Source: Stenotrophomonas sp. MMGLT7
GTDB lineage: Bacteria > Pseudomonadota > Gammaproteobacteria > Xanthomonadales > Xanthomonadaceae
DNA length: 64,000 nucleotides
Assembly: GCF_021168555.1 (NCBI RefSeq)
Contig: NZ_JAJOZS010000017.1
Coordinates: 27,497 to 91,496 of the forward strand
Direction: 5' to 3'
This document shows, in pieces, positions 20,039 through 29,682 of this stretch (positions within the stretch are counted from its first letter, which is position 1; every line of letters begins with the position of its first letter). The notes under the pieces are model-generated. The model made no database searches and was not told the DNA's origin. It saw only the letters and a list, made by a program, of their open reading frames with translations. Position numbers and translations under genes: made by a program.

Positions 20039-20103
20039 CGTCGCATCCGGTTCCGCGCGGTGCCCCGGCTGGCGCACGCCGGGCCTAGGCCGGTCCCCAG
20101 GCA

Positions 20104-20188
20104 GGGCAAGGCCGAAGGCCGACCTCCATGCCCGGGGCACCGTGCTCCGCCGGTTCCCGGGTGCGCTCCGCCCGCTTACCCGGGCCAC
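20104..20188. repeat. dispersed GC-rich intergenic repeat, copy 2
   Basis: Shares GGGCAAGGCC, CCCGGGGCAC, TCCCGGGTGCGC and the final CCCGGGC blocks with 6318-6394, in the same order and strand. It lies between the convergent AsmA and CBS genes and probably contributes to their termination. Confidence 0.4.
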
Positions 20189-20200
20189 GCGACCCGGCCT

Positions 20201-20632
20201 CTACGAGGCGATGTAGCGCTGCAGGTGATCCAGCTCCTGCTGCTGTTCCTCGATGATCGCCTTGACCAGGTCGCCGATCGAGACCACCCCGATCACCTCG
20301 CCGGCCTCGACCACCGGCAGGTGGCGGATGCGATTGTCGGTCATCAGCCGCATGCAGCTATCCGCACTGTGATCCGGCGTCACCGTGACCACCTCTGAGG
20401 TCATGATCTCGCGCACCCATGTGGTGGCCGAGGAACGCTCGCGCAGCACCACCTTGCGTGCGTAGTCGCGCTCGGAAAGGATGCCGGCCAAGCGCCGGCC
20501 GTGCATCACCAGCACCGCACCGACGCCCTTTTCGGCCATCAACCGGATGGCCTCGATCACGGCGGCGTCGGGAGCCACCGCGTAGACATCAGTGATCTTC
20601 TTTGCCGCCAACAACTGCCGTACCGTGGACAT
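20201..20632 (-). CDS. CBS domain protein
   Basis: 143-aa protein made of two CBS motifs (about residues 8-60 and 75-130): MAEKGVGAVLVMHGRRLAGI with LSERDYARKVVLRERSS, then IMTSEVVTVTPDHS and DNRIRHLPVVEAGEVIGVVS. CBS pairs bind adenine nucleotides and act as energy sensors; a stand-alone pair has no known target here. An excellent ribosome site (AGGAGG) precedes the ATG at 20632. The first 44 bp overlap the end of the glycosyltransferase gene, so both are probably on one mRNA. Confidence 0.93.
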   Translation of the reverse strand: MSTVRQLLAAKKITDVYAVAPDAAVIEAIRLMAEKGVGAVLVMHGRRLAGILSERDYARKVVLRERSSATTWVREIMTSEVVTVTPDHSADSCMRLMTDNRIRHLPVVEAGEVIGVVSIGDLVKAIIEEQQQELDHLQRYIAS

Positions 20633-21659
20633 GCTCGTGTCCTCCTGCGCCGGGTTGCGTCGCGGAGGATACCTTCGCCGCCGGCTGCCAGGTGTCAACG
20701 AGGTACAGCGGCCGCTGCTTGGACTCCACGTACAGCCGCCCCAGGTACTCGCCGATCATGCCCAGCGCGATCAGCTGTACCCCGCCCAGGAACAGGATCA
20801 CCGCCATCATCGTCGGCCAGCCGGCGACCCGGTCGCCCCACACCGCGGCCTTGAACAGGATCCAGGCGGCATAGGCGAACGCGAGCAGCGCCGTGGCCAG
20901 CCCCAGGTAGGTCGCCACCCGCAGCGGCGCCGTCGAGAAACTGGTGACGCCTTCCAGTGCGAAGTTCCACAGCCGCCACACGCTGAACTTGCTGGCACCG
21001 GCCAGCCGCGGCTGGCGCCGGTAGGCAAGCGCGTGCTGGCGGAATCCCACCCAGCCGAACAGTCCCTTCATGAACCGGTGCCGCTCGCGCAACTGCCGCA
21101 GCGCCGCCAGCGCCTCCGCCGACAGCAGGCGGAAATCGCCGGTGTCGGCGGGAATCGGCGTCTTCGACAGCCGCCCGATGACCCGGTAGAACAATGCCGC
21201 GGTGCCGCGCCTGAACCAGCCATCGCCTTCGCGGGCGACGCGCGTGCCATGGACGTTGTCGTAGCCGGCCCGCCAGTACTCGACGAACTGCGGAATCAGC
21301 TCCGGCGGATCCTGGCCGTCGGCATCCAGGATCAGCGCCGCCCCCTCCTCGACCAGGTCCAGCCCCGCCGTCAGCGCGGCCTCCTTGCCGAAGTTGCGCG
21401 ACAGCCGCAGGCCGGCCACCGAGGGATCGCCGCCGGCGAGCGCGCGGATCGCCTCCCAGGTGCCGTCGACGCTGCCGTCGTCGACATACAGAACGCCTGC
21501 CTCGATGTCCGGCAGCCGCGCGAGCGCATCGACGATGCGCGGATGCAGCAGGGGCAGGCTGGCGGCCTCGTTGCAGGCGGCGACCACGACGGTGAGCCGG
21601 CGCCGCTCCCCGCACCGAGGCTCCGCTCCGGGCTGCTGGATGCGATCCACCTCGCTCAT
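20589..21659 (-). CDS. family 2 glycosyltransferase, ArnC/DPM1-like membrane protein
   Basis: 356 aa. The GT2 catalytic domain covers about residues 20-230: LTVVVAACNEAASLP, YVDDGSVDGTWEAI, ILDADGQDPPELIPQF (the DxD-type motif) and the acceptor-side RRQPRLAGASKFS. Two C-terminal transmembrane helices (about 255-275 and 290-312) and IGEYLGRLYVESKQRPLYLV match polyprenyl-phosphate glycosyltransferases such as ArnC, GtrB and DPM1. It is expected to load a sugar from a nucleotide donor onto a lipid carrier at the inner membrane. The long 3' overlap with the CBS gene is unusual. It is 3 bp from the mtgA stop. Confidence 0.92.
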   Translation of the reverse strand: MSEVDRIQQPGAEPRCGERRRLTVVVAACNEAASLPLLHPRIVDALARLPDIEAGVLYVDDGSVDGTWEAIRALAGGDPSVAGLRLSRNFGKEAALTAGLDLVEEGAALILDADGQDPPELIPQFVEYWRAGYDNVHGTRVAREGDGWFRRGTAALFYRVIGRLSKTPIPADTGDFRLLSAEALAALRQLRERHRFMKGLFGWVGFRQHALAYRRQPRLAGASKFSVWRLWNFALEGVTSFSTAPLRVATYLGLATALLAFAYAAWILFKAAVWGDRVAGWPTMMAVILFLGGVQLIALGMIGEYLGRLYVESKQRPLYLVDTWQPAAKVSSATQPGAGGHEHVHGTAVVGGKEDH

Positions 21660-21662
21660 CGG

Positions 21663-22406
21663 TCAGCGCCCCTGCTGCAGGTAGGCCGGCCCGCCGAGCT
21701 GGCGCGCCTGGCGCTGGATCCATGCCGCGCGGCGCTGCACGTACGGTCCTGGGCGGCGCGCATCGTAGCGGCGCGGCGAAGGCAGCACCGCCGCCAGCAG
21801 CGCGCTCTCGCCAGGCGTCAACCGCGACGCGTCCTTGTTCCAGAACTGCCGCGCCGCCGCCTGCGCGCCATAGATGCCGTCGCCGAACTCGGCCACGTTG
21901 GCATAGACCTCAAGGATCCGCTGTTTCGGCCACACCAGCTCGATCAGCAGCGTGTACCACGCCTCCAGCGCCTTGCGCAGCCAGCTTCGCCCCTGCCACA
22001 GGAACACGTTCTTGGCGACCTGCTGGCTGATCGTGCTGGCCCCGCGCAGGCGGCCGCCCTGGGCATTGTGCCGCTGCGCCGTCTCGATCGCCTTCAGGTC
22101 GAAACCGTGGTGGAAGGGAAACTGCTGGTCCTCGGCCGCCACCATCGAGATCGGCAGGCTCGGAGCGATGCGGTCGAGGTCACGCCACTGCTGGTGGACG
22201 CGGAATCCCCAGTCGCCCTCGCCCCACGCCTCGACATAGCGCCCGATCATCATCGCCGACAGCGGCGGATCGACGAAGCGCAGGACGACCACCTGCAGCA
22301 GCGTCGCCGCCGCGAACAGCAGCGGCAGCGGAAGCAGCCAGCGCAACCAGCGCCGGCCGCGCCGCCCCGGCTTGTGGATTTCACCGTCCATCCCCATCTC
22401 GGTCAT
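21663..22406 (-). CDS. mtgA: monofunctional biosynthetic peptidoglycan transglycosylase
   Basis: 247-aa GT51 enzyme that polymerises lipid II into glycan strands without a transpeptidase domain. One N-terminal transmembrane helix ([20 protein letters not shown]) precedes the catalytic domain. Key motifs are [16 protein letters not shown] (catalytic Glu in AEDQ), [25 protein letters not shown] and [24 protein letters not shown]. The start is uncertain; ATGs at 22406, 22397 and 22391 all precede the basic N-region and none has a strong ribosome site. It is directly upstream of the glycosyltransferase gene. Confidence 0.95.
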   Translation of the reverse strand: MTEMGMDGEIHKPGRRGRRWLRWLLPLPLLFAAATLLQVVVLRFVDPPLSAMMIGRYVEAWGEGDWGFRVHQQWRDLDRIAPSLPISMVAAEDQQFPFHHGFDLKAIETAQRHNAQGGRLRGASTISQQVAKNVFLWQGRSWLRKALEAWYTLLIELVWPKQRILEVYANVAEFGDGIYGAQAAARQFWNKDASRLTPGESALLAAVLPSPRRYDARRPGPYVQRRAAWIQRQARQLGGPAYLQQGR

Positions 22407-22482
22407 GTCTGAAAGCCCTGGTATGCCGCAGCCATTATCCGGCAGCGTACGGGCTTTGGTTCCCTTCCTCACTGGCCCAAGC

Positions 22483-23376
22483 ATGAAAGACCACGATCAG
22501 CTGCAGCGCTTCCTGCTGCCCGACGCCGGCGTCCGCGGCATCCATGTAGACCTGCACGACACCTGGACCGGACTGCTGTCTCACGCCGCCTACCCGCCCG
22601 CGATACAGGAACTGCTGGGCGAGGCCTGCGCTGCCGCCAGCCTGTTCACCGGGCACACCAAGATCGACGGCCGTCTCTCGGTGCAGATCCGCAGCCGCCA
22701 TCCCGGCCTGCGCACCCTGTTCGCCGAATGCACGGCCGCCGGCACCGTGCGCGGCATCGTGCAGGGCGGCGACGAAGCCCCCCTGCCGCGCGACCTGCGG
22801 CAGCTGGGCGAGGATGCGCTGCTGGCCATCACCATCGAGAACCCGGGCCTGGACCCGCGCGAACCCCAGCGCTACCAGAGCCTGGTGGCGCTGGACTCGA
22901 CCACCCTGGGCGAGGCGTTCGAGAACTACTTCCGCCAGTCCGAGCAGTTGCCCACTCGGCTGCTGCTCGCCGCCGACGGCCAGCGCGCCACCGGCCTGCT
23001 GCTGCAGAAGCTGCCCGGCGATGGCGGCGATGCAGACGGCTGGAACCGCGCCTGCGCCCTGTTCGACACCCTGGGCGAGAAGGAACTGCTGGAACTGCCC
23101 GGCTCCCGGCTCGTACACCGGCTCTTCCATGAAGAATCGCCGCAGGTGCTGGGCGGCCGTCCGCTGGCGTTCGGCTGCTCGTGCTCGCGCGAGCGCGTGG
23201 CCGCCATGCTGCAGTCGCTGGGCGAGGACGAAGCCCGCGCGGCGGCCGCCGCTACCGGTGCGGTCGAGGTCCGCTGCGAATTCTGCGGCCAGCGCTACGA
23301 CTTCCCGCTGTCCGAGCTCCCTGCCCTGTTCTCGCAGCCGGCTGCCGCGCACCCGGCCCCGGAGCACCTGCAGTGA
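22483..23376 (+). CDS. hslO: redox-regulated chaperone Hsp33
   Basis: 297-aa holdase chaperone activated by oxidation. The C-terminal zinc/redox switch is complete: [10 protein letters not shown] gives Cys about 231/233 and [10 protein letters not shown] gives Cys about 265/268, the CxC + CxxC arrangement of Hsp33. The N-terminal domain contains the expected ...[16 protein letters not shown] stretch and [20 protein letters not shown]. The ATG at 22483 is the only start giving a normal N-terminus. It is divergent from mtgA with about 75 bp between. Confidence 0.97.
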   Translation: MKDHDQLQRFLLPDAGVRGIHVDLHDTWTGLLSHAAYPPAIQELLGEACAAASLFTGHTKIDGRLSVQIRSRHPGLRTLFAECTAAGTVRGIVQGGDEAPLPRDLRQLGEDALLAITIENPGLDPREPQRYQSLVALDSTTLGEAFENYFRQSEQLPTRLLLAADGQRATGLLLQKLPGDGGDADGWNRACALFDTLGEKELLELPGSRLVHRLFHEESPQVLGGRPLAFGCSCSRERVAAMLQSLGEDEARAAAAATGAVEVRCEFCGQRYDFPLSELPALFSQPAAAHPAPEHLQ

Positions 23377-23490
23377 GCCATCGCCTTCACGTTGGGCGAA
23401 TGAAGGCTTGTTAAATATTCATAAAAGACCTAGCATCCTGCCTGTCCCCATCGGGAACTTCCGTGGGGCGTTACCGGTCTGAATCCGACG

Positions 23491-24339
23491 ATGAACCCGT
23501 GCCTGCGCCTTTCCTTAGCCCTCGCGATCGCCCTAGGCGTGGCGGCGGGCGCGCACGCGCAGAGCAAGGCCGGTTCTTCGACCGTACTGCCGGTATGGAA
23601 CAACGACGGCAAGGTCGAGGCCCTGCTGTACCTGGAGCCGACCGGCGAGCAGAAGGCCGGCGCACGCTGGCACTTCGGCCGCAACTCGCTGGACGCCGCC
23701 TTCGGCCTGTCCACCGGCGACTCCCTCGGGTTGCTGTGCAACAGTTCGCGCGGCACCAGCATCAGCGGGCTGGCCAGCCACTGCATGCTGGCGACCCTCG
23801 GCGATGAGGACACCGCCCCCTCGGCACGGCGCCTTTCCGCCGGCGTAGGCTTCAATCGTCCCGGCGGCAGCGTGTCGCTGTCCGCCGGCACCGGGCAGGA
23901 CACCCTCCCCGCCTGGCTGAACAGCAACGTCAAGTCGCCGGCCTCGAGGATGGAGCAGAACGACCTCACCGTGTTCGGCCAGAAGAACATCGGCGCGGAA
24001 GGATTCGTCTCGATCGGCGGCACCTACGCCCGCGCGCGCCTGGTACCGATCGCCGATGCGGCGCCGGCCGTGGTCGACCGCTGGGACAACAAGAGCCTCA
24101 GCATCGGCGGCGGCTACGGCTCCTTCAGCGCCAACATCATCGGCCGCGTCGTCGATGCCCCCGGCCAATCCCGCTGGGAAGGCCTGGGCCTGGGCCTCAC
24201 CTGGCGCACCCCCTGGAGCGGCCAGCTTACCGTCGGCGCCGAGAACGTGATCAGCCGCGGCAAGAACCCGTTCGCGCCGAACAATGGCAGCACGGACGAG
24301 GGAACGGTGCCGTACGTCAGGTACGAGCAGGATCTTTGA
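23491..24339 (+). CDS. putative outer-membrane beta-barrel protein, unknown function
   Basis: 282 aa. A clear signal peptide (MNPCLRLSLALAIALGVAAG, AHA before the cleavage site) is followed by alternating hydrophobic/polar segments rich in Gly, Ser and aromatic residues, such as SIGGGYGSFSANIIGRVV and WEGLGLGLTWRTPWSGQLTV. The protein ends PYVRYEQDL, very like the last strand of TonB receptors (receptor B here ends PYLRYEQNF). Two Cys (CNSSRGTSISGLASHC) could form a disulfide. I do not recognise a named family. It lies at the boundary between core sequence and the accessory region. Confidence 0.75.
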   Translation: MNPCLRLSLALAIALGVAAGAHAQSKAGSSTVLPVWNNDGKVEALLYLEPTGEQKAGARWHFGRNSLDAAFGLSTGDSLGLLCNSSRGTSISGLASHCMLATLGDEDTAPSARRLSAGVGFNRPGGSVSLSAGTGQDTLPAWLNSNVKSPASRMEQNDLTVFGQKNIGAEGFVSIGGTYARARLVPIADAAPAVVDRWDNKSLSIGGGYGSFSANIIGRVVDAPGQSRWEGLGLGLTWRTPWSGQLTVGAENVISRGKNPFAPNNGSTDEGTVPYVRYEQDL

Positions 24340-24771
24340 AGTTCCTGATTTGCGTGAAGGCACGCCAACGCACTTGCAAGGCGCTTTTTTTGTAACACTT
24401 ACTCCGCCACTGAAATACAAAGCGACCTCGACGCCTTCCTGCGCTATGGACACCCTGCCGTCCATCGTCCACGAACCCGAGGAAACAATCGAATTCGAAG
24501 TTGAGAAAACTCCTCTTCTCGGGAGCTTTCCCGCCCCGCCCCCTAGCCACTGCGTACATATCGCGCCAGCGCAGTTCCCGGCCAACCACCGCGTCAATCT
24601 CCACGACAACGCAGCATCTTTCAAATCCGGATTTTATCAATAATTACCGGTGTGGCCCAGCAAGGGCAGATCACTCCAGGTCAAGCTCCCTTCTCGCGAA
24701 TCAGTAAAAACCCGATAAAAATAAAGGGGCCACCCAAAGGCGGCCCCTCTTCGTGCAGCTGTAAAACTCTC
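24340..24771. other. intergenic region with no supported gene
   Basis: About 430 bp of lower GC between the putative outer-membrane protein (plus) and receptor A (minus). Short frames exist on both strands (for example 24284-24643 plus), but their translations show no codon bias, ribosome site or domain. T-runs near 24387 may belong to a terminator for the upstream gene. The receptor A terminator occupies the right end. Confidence 0.5.
24712..24750 (-). terminator. rho-independent terminator of TonB receptor A
   Basis: On the minus strand GGGGCCGCC, loop TTTGG, GTGGCCCC is followed by TTTATTTTTAT. It sits about 25 bp after the receptor A stop. Confidence 0.9.
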
Positions 24772-27700
24772 TTACCAGTCGTATTGCAGCTGGAAGCGAA
24801 CGTAGCGCGGGGTACTGAAATACTTCGGCTGTCCGTAATTGTTGTATACACGGGTAGACGCGCCGCTATAGGAATATGCAGCCTCATAGACCTGTGTGGC
24901 TTCAATCTGGTTGAACAGGTTGAATACACTTACTTGGGCACTCAGGCCGGGCAGCCAACTCGGACGATAGGTGACATTCGGGCTGACCGTGATAAGCCAA
25001 GGTGTGCGACCTGCGGAACCAACCTTGCTGGGCACATCGTCACTAGCACGATCGGAGCCTGTGACGATATCACCATAGTCGCAGACATGGAACACACCCG
25101 CATAGCCGTACTCTGTGTCATAACTACCAACACCGCCGCCCAAGCAAGACTTCGGAGAACCCGATTGTGCCAGAATGTTCAGACCGACTTCCCACTCGTC
25201 GGAAAACTTATAGCCACCATAGAGTTTGAGGCTGTGTCGGTGATCATTAAATAGATAACCATCAGCACCGTACATCAACTCTTTGAAGTCGAAATCCGAA
25301 GTAGTGCCGGTGTCATCCTGCCCATTAGTGCTCTTGATTAGGCCTTCATAGTTGCCATCCAGCTTGGACCAAGTGTAAGAAGCACTCACGTACCACCTGT
25401 CAGTATTCTTGTCGGCACTGAGTGTGACAGCTTTGTAGTTACGCTTTGCTTTCGGACCGAGATCGCTGCCTGGAACCGTGATGGTATCTGCAGTGCCGTT
25501 GCCATCAACATCCATGGTCACGGTCAGATCTTGTCCGGGATTGAACAGATAGCAGCCCGGCAGACCCGAGGCGATGTTCCATTCATCTCCCCAATTAGAC
25601 AGATCGTATCCCGCAGCGCTGGCTACGTTGTAGATCGCACGCGTATCGCAAGTGTCGTCGATAGCATTGTGAACCTTGCGATAAGTTGCCTTGATGCCCA
25701 GTGTCCAGCCATCCAAGAACGTATTGTCCGAAGACAACAACTGCTGATAGCCCAGGATTGCTTCATCGGCGGTATACGGCTTCAGTCCCTTAGAAGCTAC
25801 TGCACGTGGATCCGGCGTGCTGCCGTCCTCACCGTTGTATACCTGATCATATGCACCATCAGCGTAGGAACCAGTGGGCGTCGGAACCTTCGTTACCGGG
25901 TCCAACGTTCCATCATAAGTGTAATAGGTGTCCGTAAAGTACGAAGCAGATGCCGCGCGCAGGGCAACATTGGCTGCGATTGGCAGCGAGTAGCGGCCTA
26001 CTGAGCCATAGATCTTGCTGCTGCCATCACCCAAGACATCCCACGTGAAACCGACGCGGGGCTGCCAGATATTGTCCTGTTTGATGAAAGTTGCACCGCT
26101 GCCGTTCTTGTTCTCGAAGCTATCGTTGCGAATGCCCAAGTACAACATAAAGTTGTCTGTGATGTTCCAGTTGTCCTCGATGTACCAGGACTTTTGGTCC
26201 ACCTGGATGGAGCCACCTGTCAGGTAGCGAACCACGTCATAGACGTTGGCATTGGGATCGCCAAGCTCACCTCCATCAACATCATCACCCGTACCATTGA
26301 TGTAGTAGACAAACTGGGCATCGCCTTGCTTCGACTTCCACTTTTCGTCGCTGTAGCCAAACGAGACCTTGTGATCACCGAGCTGCCATTCGAAATCAAT
26401 GCGACCGGCATCACGCTGGTTCATTCCGTTCGAAATAGGAGTAGTAGCGATCGTGCTGCAGCCAATGATGCTTCCATAAGTAGGGCTGGCAGGATTGTAG
26501 TCAAGCACATACGGGCAGGTGGGGCCATCGCCGAATACATTGCCGTCGTACTTGTTCACCACACCAGCGGCATTGACGCTGTAGTACTCGTTTTTGTTGT
26601 GCATCTCACCGTACTGCAAGGCCATGGTGAGATTGTCGGTGAGGTAGCTAGTCCACTTGAAGATGCCGGTATGGCCACCGTTCTTCAGAACCTCAGTGTT
26701 CGAAAATGCGGTCTTGTTCGGCCTTGCATCACCATCGATGCTATCGAATGCCGCATTGTAGTTTTGGTACTCGGTACGACGGTTGTTGCTAAACCCGGTG
26801 AATTCCAAATGATTGCTATCATTCAGATACCAATCCAGCTTAAGCAGGTAGTACGGCATCTTCGCACTGGAATCGTAGGCCGTCGTGCTACGCGTGGTCG
26901 ACATGGCTGCGGGATAGTTCGCGTAACCACTCGTGCGAGTACCGAAGGATGTGGAATCACTGTCGCTCAGTGAAGCCAAAGCGAATACGAAGAGCTTGTC
27001 CTGGATTAACGGACCACCAGCCCAGATGCTGTATACACTGGAATCGGATTCATTGTTCTTGTAAGAACGAAAAACGTCACCATTGTTCAGCTTAACGTTG
27101 TCAGGTTGTTCGCGCAGGGCATCTGGTGCATATGTCCAGCTTGCACCGCCTTTCCACTCGTTAGTGCCGCGCTTGACGTTGACGCTGGTCACGCCACCCG
27201 TGGAGAAGCCGTAGCGAGCACCATAACCACCTGTTTGTACATCCAGCTGATCAATGGCTTGATAAGGGACCTCGCTGAAAGACAGGTTGTCATACAGGTT
27301 GGTGACATTGAATCCATTGATGTAATAGCTGTTTTCGGCCGCCGATGCACCACCAAACGAAGCATTGCCGAAATATCCACTACTGGAAACGGTTCCCGGA
27401 GTCAGAAGGGAAACGCTGGTGACGTCACGGGCGACAGGCAGCGTATTCAGCTGCTCAGCCGTAAAGGTGGTGCGAGTTTGAGTGCTGCTCAGGTCAATAC
27501 TACTTAGGGCGCCACCACGCACAGTGATGGTTTCAAGGCTTGTCGCATCGACGAAATTTGCGGTGCTGGACTGTCCGGCGATAACGGTGACCGTAGTCGT
27601 CTGGCCTCCAGCTGATACCTCGTACTGACCGGTAGGTAACGAAGGAACGCGGAATCTACCATCGGCTCCCGCCGTGACTTCGCGAGTGACACCGGAGTTG

Positions 27701-27861
27701 AGGCTCTTGATGACTACTTTTTCCCCAGCAGCAGTGCTGGCTGTACCGACAATATCGCCCGAGGTGCTTTGAGCATGCACGGCCCCCTGTGCCAATGCTG
27801 CTCCAAGCAGGACCGCCAAGGCGGTCCGCCGCAAAGCACGCGGATGCTTACGATTACTCAT
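24772..27861 (-). CDS. TonB-dependent receptor A, Oar-like with N-terminal carboxypeptidase-regulatory-like domain
   Basis: 1029-aa outer-membrane receptor. The signal peptide (basic NRKHPRALRRTALAVLLG, ending AVHAQ) is followed by a CarboxypepD_reg-like domain (about residues 33-110: GADGRFRVPSLPTGQYEVSA), a plug domain (about 115-240, RTTFTAEQLNTLPVARDVTS and YYINGFNVTNLYDNLSFSEV) and a large barrel ending in RYVRFQLQYDW with the expected terminal aromatic residue. Such Oar-type receptors take up or assemble large substrates using TonB energy. The ATG at 27861 has a good GGAGAG site. GC is visibly lower than in the flanking core genes, a sign of transfer. It faces the invertible segment, whose left boundary is 146 bp upstream. 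Confidence 0.93.
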   Translation of the reverse strand: MSNRKHPRALRRTALAVLLGAALAQGAVHAQSTSGDIVGTASTAAGEKVVIKSLNSGVTREVTAGADGRFRVPSLPTGQYEVSAGGQTTTVTVIAGQSSTANFVDATSLETITVRGGALSSIDLSSTQTRTTFTAEQLNTLPVARDVTSVSLLTPGTVSSSGYFGNASFGGASAAENSYYINGFNVTNLYDNLSFSEVPYQAIDQLDVQTGGYGARYGFSTGGVTSVNVKRGTNEWKGGASWTYAPDALREQPDNVKLNNGDVFRSYKNNESDSSVYSIWAGGPLIQDKLFVFALASLSDSDSTSFGTRTSGYANYPAAMSTTRSTTAYDSSAKMPYYLLKLDWYLNDSNHLEFTGFSNNRRTEYQNYNAAFDSIDGDARPNKTAFSNTEVLKNGGHTGIFKWTSYLTDNLTMALQYGEMHNKNEYYSVNAAGVVNKYDGNVFGDGPTCPYVLDYNPASPTYGSIIGCSTIATTPISNGMNQRDAGRIDFEWQLGDHKVSFGYSDEKWKSKQGDAQFVYYINGTGDDVDGGELGDPNANVYDVVRYLTGGSIQVDQKSWYIEDNWNITDNFMLYLGIRNDSFENKNGSGATFIKQDNIWQPRVGFTWDVLGDGSSKIYGSVGRYSLPIAANVALRAASASYFTDTYYTYDGTLDPVTKVPTPTGSYADGAYDQVYNGEDGSTPDPRAVASKGLKPYTADEAILGYQQLLSSDNTFLDGWTLGIKATYRKVHNAIDDTCDTRAIYNVASAAGYDLSNWGDEWNIASGLPGCYLFNPGQDLTVTMDVDGNGTADTITVPGSDLGPKAKRNYKAVTLSADKNTDRWYVSASYTWSKLDGNYEGLIKSTNGQDDTGTTSDFDFKELMYGADGYLFNDHRHSLKLYGGYKFSDEWEVGLNILAQSGSPKSCLGGGVGSYDTEYGYAGVFHVCDYGDIVTGSDRASDDVPSKVGSAGRTPWLITVSPNVTYRPSWLPGLSAQVSVFNLFNQIEATQVYEAAYSYSGASTRVYNNYGQPKYFSTPRYVRFQLQYDW

Positions 27862-27981
27862 TATCTCTCTCCAGGTTGGAATAACTACGATTCAGATCCA
27901 ATGCCGACCCATGGCCGAACTAAATCTGAAACGTAAATATGCAAAAGATCTGAAAGATCCAGGACAGACAAGGCTCGAGCA

Positions 27982-28101
27982 TCAGTGGCGACATAGCCTT
28001 GGTAGTGTTGCGGGGGCAGCAACGATACCGGCTAGGCCAACGGCGCCTGCCGCCAGGCCATAGCGCACAGCGCCGCTGAGCAGATTTCGGTTCAAGTTCA
28101 T
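27982..28101 (-). CDS. orphan TonB-receptor signal peptide ORF (39 aa), detached 5' end of receptor B
   Basis: ATG at 28101 with a strong ribosome site (GGAGAGAGAGAG, then TAATG). It encodes MNLNRNLLSGAVRYGLAAGA, continues as an Ala/Gly-rich hydrophobic stretch to VAAPA, then runs into TLPRLCRH and a stop. The first 32 residues look like a canonical TonB-receptor signal peptide without its cleavage site and mature protein. The frame leaves the invertible segment at the 17-bp core 28007-28023. Joined at the identical core at 29806-29822 it would read in frame into ATAFAQEAGSD of receptor B. In this orientation it makes only a dead-end peptide. Confidence 0.85.
   Translation of the reverse strand: MNLNRNLLSGAVRYGLAAGAVGLAGIVAAPATLPRLCRH
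28007..28023 (-). repeat. inversion core site, left copy
   Basis: On the minus strand GTTGCTGCCCCCGCAAC: 5-bp inverted arms GTTGC/GCAAC around a 7-bp spacer TGCCCCC. The flanks extend the dyad imperfectly (GGTATC before, ACTACC after). It is an exact copy, in opposite orientation, of 29806-29822. The spacer length suits strand exchange by a tyrosine recombinase. Confidence 0.85.
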
Positions 28102-28443
28102 TACTCTCTCTCTCCAATCGATGTGGACCAATGCAGTCCGACAAGGGGCCGTAGCTTCTCGCCGGTCATTAGGTGCCAAGGCGAACGCAATCGCGCCCAA
28201 AGACCCTGGCTGTTTTCGACCTTAGCAATTCCTTAACGAACGTGCAACAGCGTGTGACCGTTAGGGCGGCGCATTGGCCAAAGCACGACTTGGGTGTACA
28301 CCAATCCCCGTTAAAAGGCATTTAAAATCAATAAGATAGATTGAGATTGGCGCTTTGGGTCATTGCGGTCGGGCAATTCGCACCCGCGCAGCTTGCGGGT
28401 AGCTTCACGGGTACCTTCACACAGCAGGAAAAAGTTACCCGCC
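28102..28443. other. divergent control region inside the invertible segment
   Basis: About 340 bp between the signal-peptide start and the recombinase start, with AT-rich stretches (TTTAAAATCAATAAGATAG near 28321). On the minus strand TTGCAC (28247-28242), 17 nt, TAAGGT (28224-28219) is a modest promoter candidate that would travel with the segment and drive whichever receptor lies next to it. No gene is seen in it. Confidence 0.45.
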
Positions 28444-29682
28444 ATGCCGCTGACCGAGACCCTGATCCGCAAGACCCGTCCACTGACCAAGCCGCTCAAG
28501 CTGTCGGACGGGGGAGGACTGCATCTGCTAGTGAACGTGAATGGAGGGCGTTGGTGGCGCTTCCGCTACAGGATCGGCGGCAAGGAGAAGATGCTTTCGC
28601 TGGGCGTCTATCCGGACGTGCCTTTGAAGCTTGCACGCCAACGCCGGGATGATGCGCGTCGACTCGTCTCACAGGGCGTCGACCCCAGCATGGAGCGCAG
28701 GGCCCAGAAGGCATCAAGGCATCAAGGAGCGTCGTTCGAAGCCGTGGCCCGGGAATGGCATTGCCAGAAGTCCGCACGATGGAGCGCGGGATACGCTTCG
28801 TCCTTGTCGAAGTGGTTCGAGAAGGATGTTTTTCCCCTGATCGGTCAATTGCCTGTCGAGGAGGTCACTGCACAGCAGTTGCTGGCACTGCTCAGGGCCG
28901 TGGAAGCGCGTGCTGCCGTGAGCACGGCTCACCGTATCGGACAGCTTTGCGGCCAGGTGTTTCGCTATGCAATCGCCACTGGGCGAGCCAAGAGCGATCC
29001 TTCCAGAGATCTGCGCGGCGCCTTGCGCCCAGTCAGAGTGAGTCATCGCGCGGCGATCACCGAACCCGAGCGGGTTGGTGGGCTCTTGCGGGCCATCGAC
29101 ACCTATCCGGGGCAATTTGTTACCCGCTGTGCCTTGCAGCTGGCTTGCTTGTTGTTTGTGCGCCCCGGTGAGCTGCGCAAGGCAGAGTGGAAGGAGTTCG
29201 ACTTCCTTCGTTCGCAATGGCGCATACCTGCGTGGCGGATGAAGATGAGGACTCAACACACGGTTCCTCTATCCCGACAGGCACTACAGGTGCTGATGGC
29301 CTTGCGACCGCTGACCGGAGATGGCAGGTACGTCTTCCCTTCCATCCGTAGCAGGCTGCGTCCGATGTCGGAAAGCACCCTCAATGCAGCACTGAGGCGG
29401 CTTGACTATGAAAAGGAAGACATGACGAGTCATGGCTTCCGTGCGATGGCATCGACTCTGCTGCACGAGCAAGGATGGTCTTCAGATGTGATCGAGCGGC
29501 AGCTTGCGCATATCGAGCGCAACAAGATCAAGGCCGCCTACAACCATGCGGGCTATCTCGGCGAGCGGAACAGGATGATGCAGGAATGGGCCGACTACCT
29601 TGATTGGCTTAGACGCGCTCAGAAGAATGCTGCTCCGTATACCGGGAGCGCCCTGCAGGCCATGTCTCCTCAAGCTGGATAG
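28444..29682 (+). CDS. tyrosine recombinase of the P4-integrase type (DUF4102 arm-binding domain)
   Basis: 412 aa. The N-terminal DUF4102-type arm-binding domain is clear (about residues 1-85: KLSDGGGLHLLVNVNGGRWW, then KEKMLSLGVYPDVPLKLARQ). A SAM-like core-binding domain follows (about 95-200) and the catalytic domain carries the first Arg in LLFVRPGELRKAEW, HGFRAMASTLLHEQG (His-x-x-Arg), QLAHIERNKIKAAYNHAGYL (second His and the Tyr region). All parts are intact. P4-type integrases normally integrate islands into tRNA genes; here no island and no tRNA is present, only the segment between inverted cores, so it probably acts as an invertase for receptor B. The ATG at 28444 is chosen as the family start. 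Confidence 0.93.
   Translation: MPLTETLIRKTRPLTKPLKLSDGGGLHLLVNVNGGRWWRFRYRIGGKEKMLSLGVYPDVPLKLARQRRDDARRLVSQGVDPSMERRAQKASRHQGASFEAVAREWHCQKSARWSAGYASSLSKWFEKDVFPLIGQLPVEEVTAQQLLALLRAVEARAAVSTAHRIGQLCGQVFRYAIATGRAKSDPSRDLRGALRPVRVSHRAAITEPERVGGLLRAIDTYPGQFVTRCALQLACLLFVRPGELRKAEWKEFDFLRSQWRIPAWRMKMRTQHTVPLSRQALQVLMALRPLTGDGRYVFPSIRSRLRPMSESTLNAALRRLDYEKEDMTSHGFRAMASTLLHEQGWSSDVIERQLAHIERNKIKAAYNHAGYLGERNRMMQEWADYLDWLRRAQKNAAPYTGSALQAMSPQAG

Noticed and set aside
24284..24643. A 119-codon plus-strand frame overlapping the end of the putative outer-membrane protein
   Set aside because: It starts inside the upstream gene, has no ribosome site and crosses T-runs; the composition is not protein-like.
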